A stretch of 21,193 nt of DNA from Micractinium sp. NFX-FRZ (Eukaryota; Chlorophyta; Trebouxiophyceae; Chlorellales; Chlorellaceae): assembly GCA_029339195.1 (NCBI GenBank), contig JAPTJF010000688.1:1-21193 (forward strand). The letters are read 5' to 3'. Position numbers and translations under genes: made by a program. Numbering within the stretch: position 1 is the stretch's first letter; every line of letters begins with the position of its first letter. Under the pieces are notes generated by a model. The model did no database searches and was not told the origin of the DNA. It worked only from the letters and a program-made list of their open reading frames with translations. Shown here piece after piece: positions 19,144 through 21,193 of this stretch.

Positions 19144-20983
19144 TCACAGAGCGCTGTGATGCGGGTGCAGCAGGAGCACGGGGCGCTTGGAGTGGGTGGC
19201 GCAGTACCTGCGGGCACGGCGAGCGCAGGCGGTGCAGGTGGGGGTGCGAGCAGGAAGGAGTGGGCAGGGGAAAGGCAACATGGAGCGGGTGGGGGAGGAC
19301 TCAGGGAGCACGCGGCGGCATGCACCTCCGGGCGCCTGTGCACCTGGCGAAGCTGGATTGCCCCGCACAGCAAACGCACTGCCAGCCCAGCCGCCAGCTC
19401 ACTGGGACACGCTGCCCTTATCGCACGTAAGCAAGCAAATAAAAACACATAAACACAGCCGCCAGCTCACTTGGACACGCTGCCCAGCAGCAGCTGCTCA
19501 ATGGGGCCGCGGTCGTGTGCCGCCACCACCAGCGGCTCAGCACCCAGCTCTTCAGCCTTCTTGCACACAGCCTTGCCGATGTGGTGCGTCCTGCAGGGTT
19601 GGATCCAGGCACAAGGTGAATGGCACGCCCCCTCCGCCTGCTTCCACGCAGCCCTGCTGCTGTGGCGCCTCTGGCGGGGCGGCACTGGCGGCAGGCTTTG
19701 ACATGCCTCAGGACGGGAGCGTGCAGGCTCCGCTGTACACAGCGAGGTTTTTGTCAGCCAGCGGGAGAAGCCAGCGGGCTGGCTGAGCCAGTAACCCAGC
19801 AACCTTGTGCTGTCAGAGGGGCGCAGCTTACGTGTGACACAACCTATCAACCAAAAGCCCGCGTGCCGCCGAGGCGCGTGCTCCGACGCACGAGATAGGA
19901 ATTTGTCAGCCAGCGGGCGCAGCGGGCCGGTTGGCCCAGCACCCACGTGAGCTGTGCTGCCGCCCCCACCTGCTCTCCTTGACCAGGTGCAGCCACACGC
20001 TGTCCTGCAGCCCCTGCTGCTTGGCGTGCTCCAGGAAGTTGTCCACAAACCACTGCTTGGTGTTCTGCCACTGCAGCGCGGAGAGGGGCGGGAGCGGGGA
20101 TAGGTGATGTGTATGTGTGTGGGGAGAAGAACAGTTGGTGGGCGCCCCACCCTCGCACGGGTGCAACGATCCCCTGCAATCCGATGCGACATGTCACGGC
20201 GGCCAGACAGATGCCCTGCTGCAGCCCGCTGCCGGCCTCCCGCCCCCCTCACCAGCAGGCGCTCTGTCTCGGGGTCTGGGCTGGAGCAGTAGTAGATGCT
20301 GCCAGAGGCTGGGGAGGTGAAGACGTCGGGCACGACGTGCAGCAGGTGCAGCTCATCCTCCGGGCGCAGCAGGTTGCGCAGCACCCACTGGTAGGCCATC
20401 ATGGCGTCCTAAGAAGCGGAAGGGTGGTGGGTGTGCGGAGAGGGTGGGGCGAGGCAGGCGGCGCGAGGCAAATCGGGCGGAAGGGAGGGCAGGGTGCAAA
20501 TCCACGCCGCCACGGCAAGGGCTTGGGGGGCGTGTGGACCGCTGCCGCCCTCGCCTGGTAGAGGGACTGGGCGTACTTACCTTGGGCGCTCGAAACAGCG
20601 TTCAAGCAGTAGCAGCCTGCGGCAGTAGCCTCCCACCGAAATGGCCCGCATCCCAGCAAATGGGCAAAGAGGCAGGCAGAGGGGCAGCAGGCACACTGGC
20701 GGCGGGCGGAGCTGCCGGTGACCTTGGGACCCGCACTGCCCCTGCCCACCTCGCTAGCGTCGACTGCCAGAACGACACGCCGCTGGGTGCCAACCTCAGT
20801 ATGCTGCTGCGCCACCGCTCCGTTGGCCTGCTTTTCAAGGGTGGCCCGCGCCGAGACCCGCGGCCGCGCGCTCGTAAGGCGCCGCTGCTGCGGTGACTGA
20901 TTGGGGTGCGGCTTCGAGGGCCTGGGGGCGACGGGGGGCGCCAGCAGCGCGCTGGAGGTCCCGCAGACCAAACGGCTGGCCAT
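19144..20983 (-). CDS. Universal stress protein (UspA family) with probable plastid transit peptide
   Basis: Exons in transcript order: 20983-20750, 20408-20253, 20070-19970, 19590-19471, 19207-19144; phases match and give 224 residues. Residues 1 to about 47 (MASRLVCGTSSALLAPPVAP, then Ser/Arg/Pro-rich, ending VSARAT) look like a chloroplast transit peptide. The USP fold follows: RRVVLAVDASE (first strand), AYQWVLRNLL, ELHLLHVVPD, GAEPLVVAAHD, LLLGSVSKYCATHSKRPVLL. In ATP-binding USPs the loop reads G-x2-G-x9-G-S; here it is A187-x2-D190-x9-G200-S201, so two of three glycines are missing and nucleotide binding is doubtful. An in-frame ATG at 21094 would add 37 residues, but it sits almost at the expected transcription start, so 20983 is preferred. 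Role: probable stress-related regulator in the plastid, inferred. Confidence 0.88.
19390..19485 (-). repeat. Duplicated exon end and donor site in the last USP intron
   Basis: Plus-strand positions 19458-19485 span the end of USP exon 4 and its donor (on the minus strand GGGCAGCGTGTCCAA then GTGAGCTGGCGGC). The same 28 bases with one change lie at 19390-19417, inside the intron, 68 bp further along the transcript. Both copies carry a usable GTGAGC donor. Confidence 0.9.
19751..19917 (-). repeat. Direct repeat pair in the third USP intron
   Basis: TTGTCAGCCAGCGGG (on +) occurs at 19751-19765 and 19903-19917, both followed by similar GC-rich sequence ending near GGCCCAG or GAGCCAG. It looks like an old 152-bp-offset duplication. 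Confidence 0.75.
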
Positions 20984-21123
20984 TTTGGTCGGGTGTTTCG
21001 GTTTGTGTGCTGCCGCACCGATCCAGGAGCAGATGGCACGCTGAGCCTGCTCGGAGCACCAGAAGAAGGACAGGCGCCCAGTTGAGGCCACCATGGTGTG
21101 CCTGCTGGGCGGCTTTCCCTACC

Positions 21124-21129
21124 ATATAT
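21124..21129 (-). promoter_or_regulatory. TATA-like element of the USP gene
   Basis: ATATAT inside minus-strand GGATATATGG, about 140 bases upstream of the preferred ATG. A start site 25-30 bases downstream would fall near 21095-21100 and leave a 5' UTR of about 115 bases. Confidence 0.45.
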
Positions 21130-21144
21130 CCAGAGTTTCTTTCG

Positions 21145-21191
21145 GGGGAAACCTGGGTTTCTTGGGGAAACCCTGGCAAAGTTGGGGAAAC
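21145..21191 (-). promoter_or_regulatory. Three phased GGGGAAAC / GTTTCCCC elements upstream of the USP TATA box
   Basis: GGGGAAAC (on +) occurs exactly at 21145-21152, 21164-21171 and 21184-21191, spaced 19 and 20 bp, about two helical turns. The first two share longer flanks (GGGGAAACC.TGG). They lie directly upstream of the TATA-like element relative to the minus-strand gene. The array may continue beyond the window. Confidence 0.6.
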
Positions 21192-21193
21192 TG

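Noticed and set aside
20984..21094. Upstream in-frame ATG at 21094 for the USP gene
   Set aside because: It lies at or before the start site expected from the TATA-like element, and the second ATG begins a good transit-peptide sequence. Not fully excluded.

Overview
The window looks like nuclear DNA of a green alga, most likely a trebouxiophyte of the Chlorella/Micractinium type. The reasons are very high GC, short exons separated by introns of about 100-450 bases, GT-AG (sometimes GC-AG) introns ending in pyrimidine-rich ...CTGCAG acceptors, intronic GCAGGCAGG-type repeats, and TGTAA, the usual green-algal polyadenylation signal, behind two genes. The taxon is inferred from style, not from a marker gene. 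I rebuilt five multi-exon genes by joining exons whose phases match and whose joined products keep known family motifs.

Layout: (1) 1-5743, + strand, 5' end outside the window: an extracellular-type protein with an extensin-like SPPPPK region, a six-bladed NHL propeller, seven identical-spacing cysteine modules (essentially one per exon) and a terminal domain with cystine-knot spacing. (2) 6339-10023, - strand: a nine-exon GH37 trehalase. (3) 10465-14559, + strand: a ten-exon histidine-phosphatase (phosphoglycerate mutase-like) protein, divergent from the trehalase across about 440 bp. (4) 15263-18225, + strand: a protein with a TPR-like helical part and a C-terminal MYND zinc finger; one exon has a frame break that a 34-nt intron would explain. 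(5) 19144-20983, - strand: a universal stress protein with a probable plastid transit peptide.

The genes do not form an operon or an evident pathway. Trehalase (sugar hydrolysis), the phosphatase-fold protein, the MYND protein and the USP are ordinary housekeeping or regulatory types. The unusual items are the architecture of gene 1, the repeated finding that an exon end plus its 5' splice site is copied a short way into the following intron (four cases in three genes), the frame break in gene 4, and three evenly spaced GGGGAAAC elements upstream of the USP gene. No tRNA, rRNA, CRISPR array or complete mobile element was recognised.
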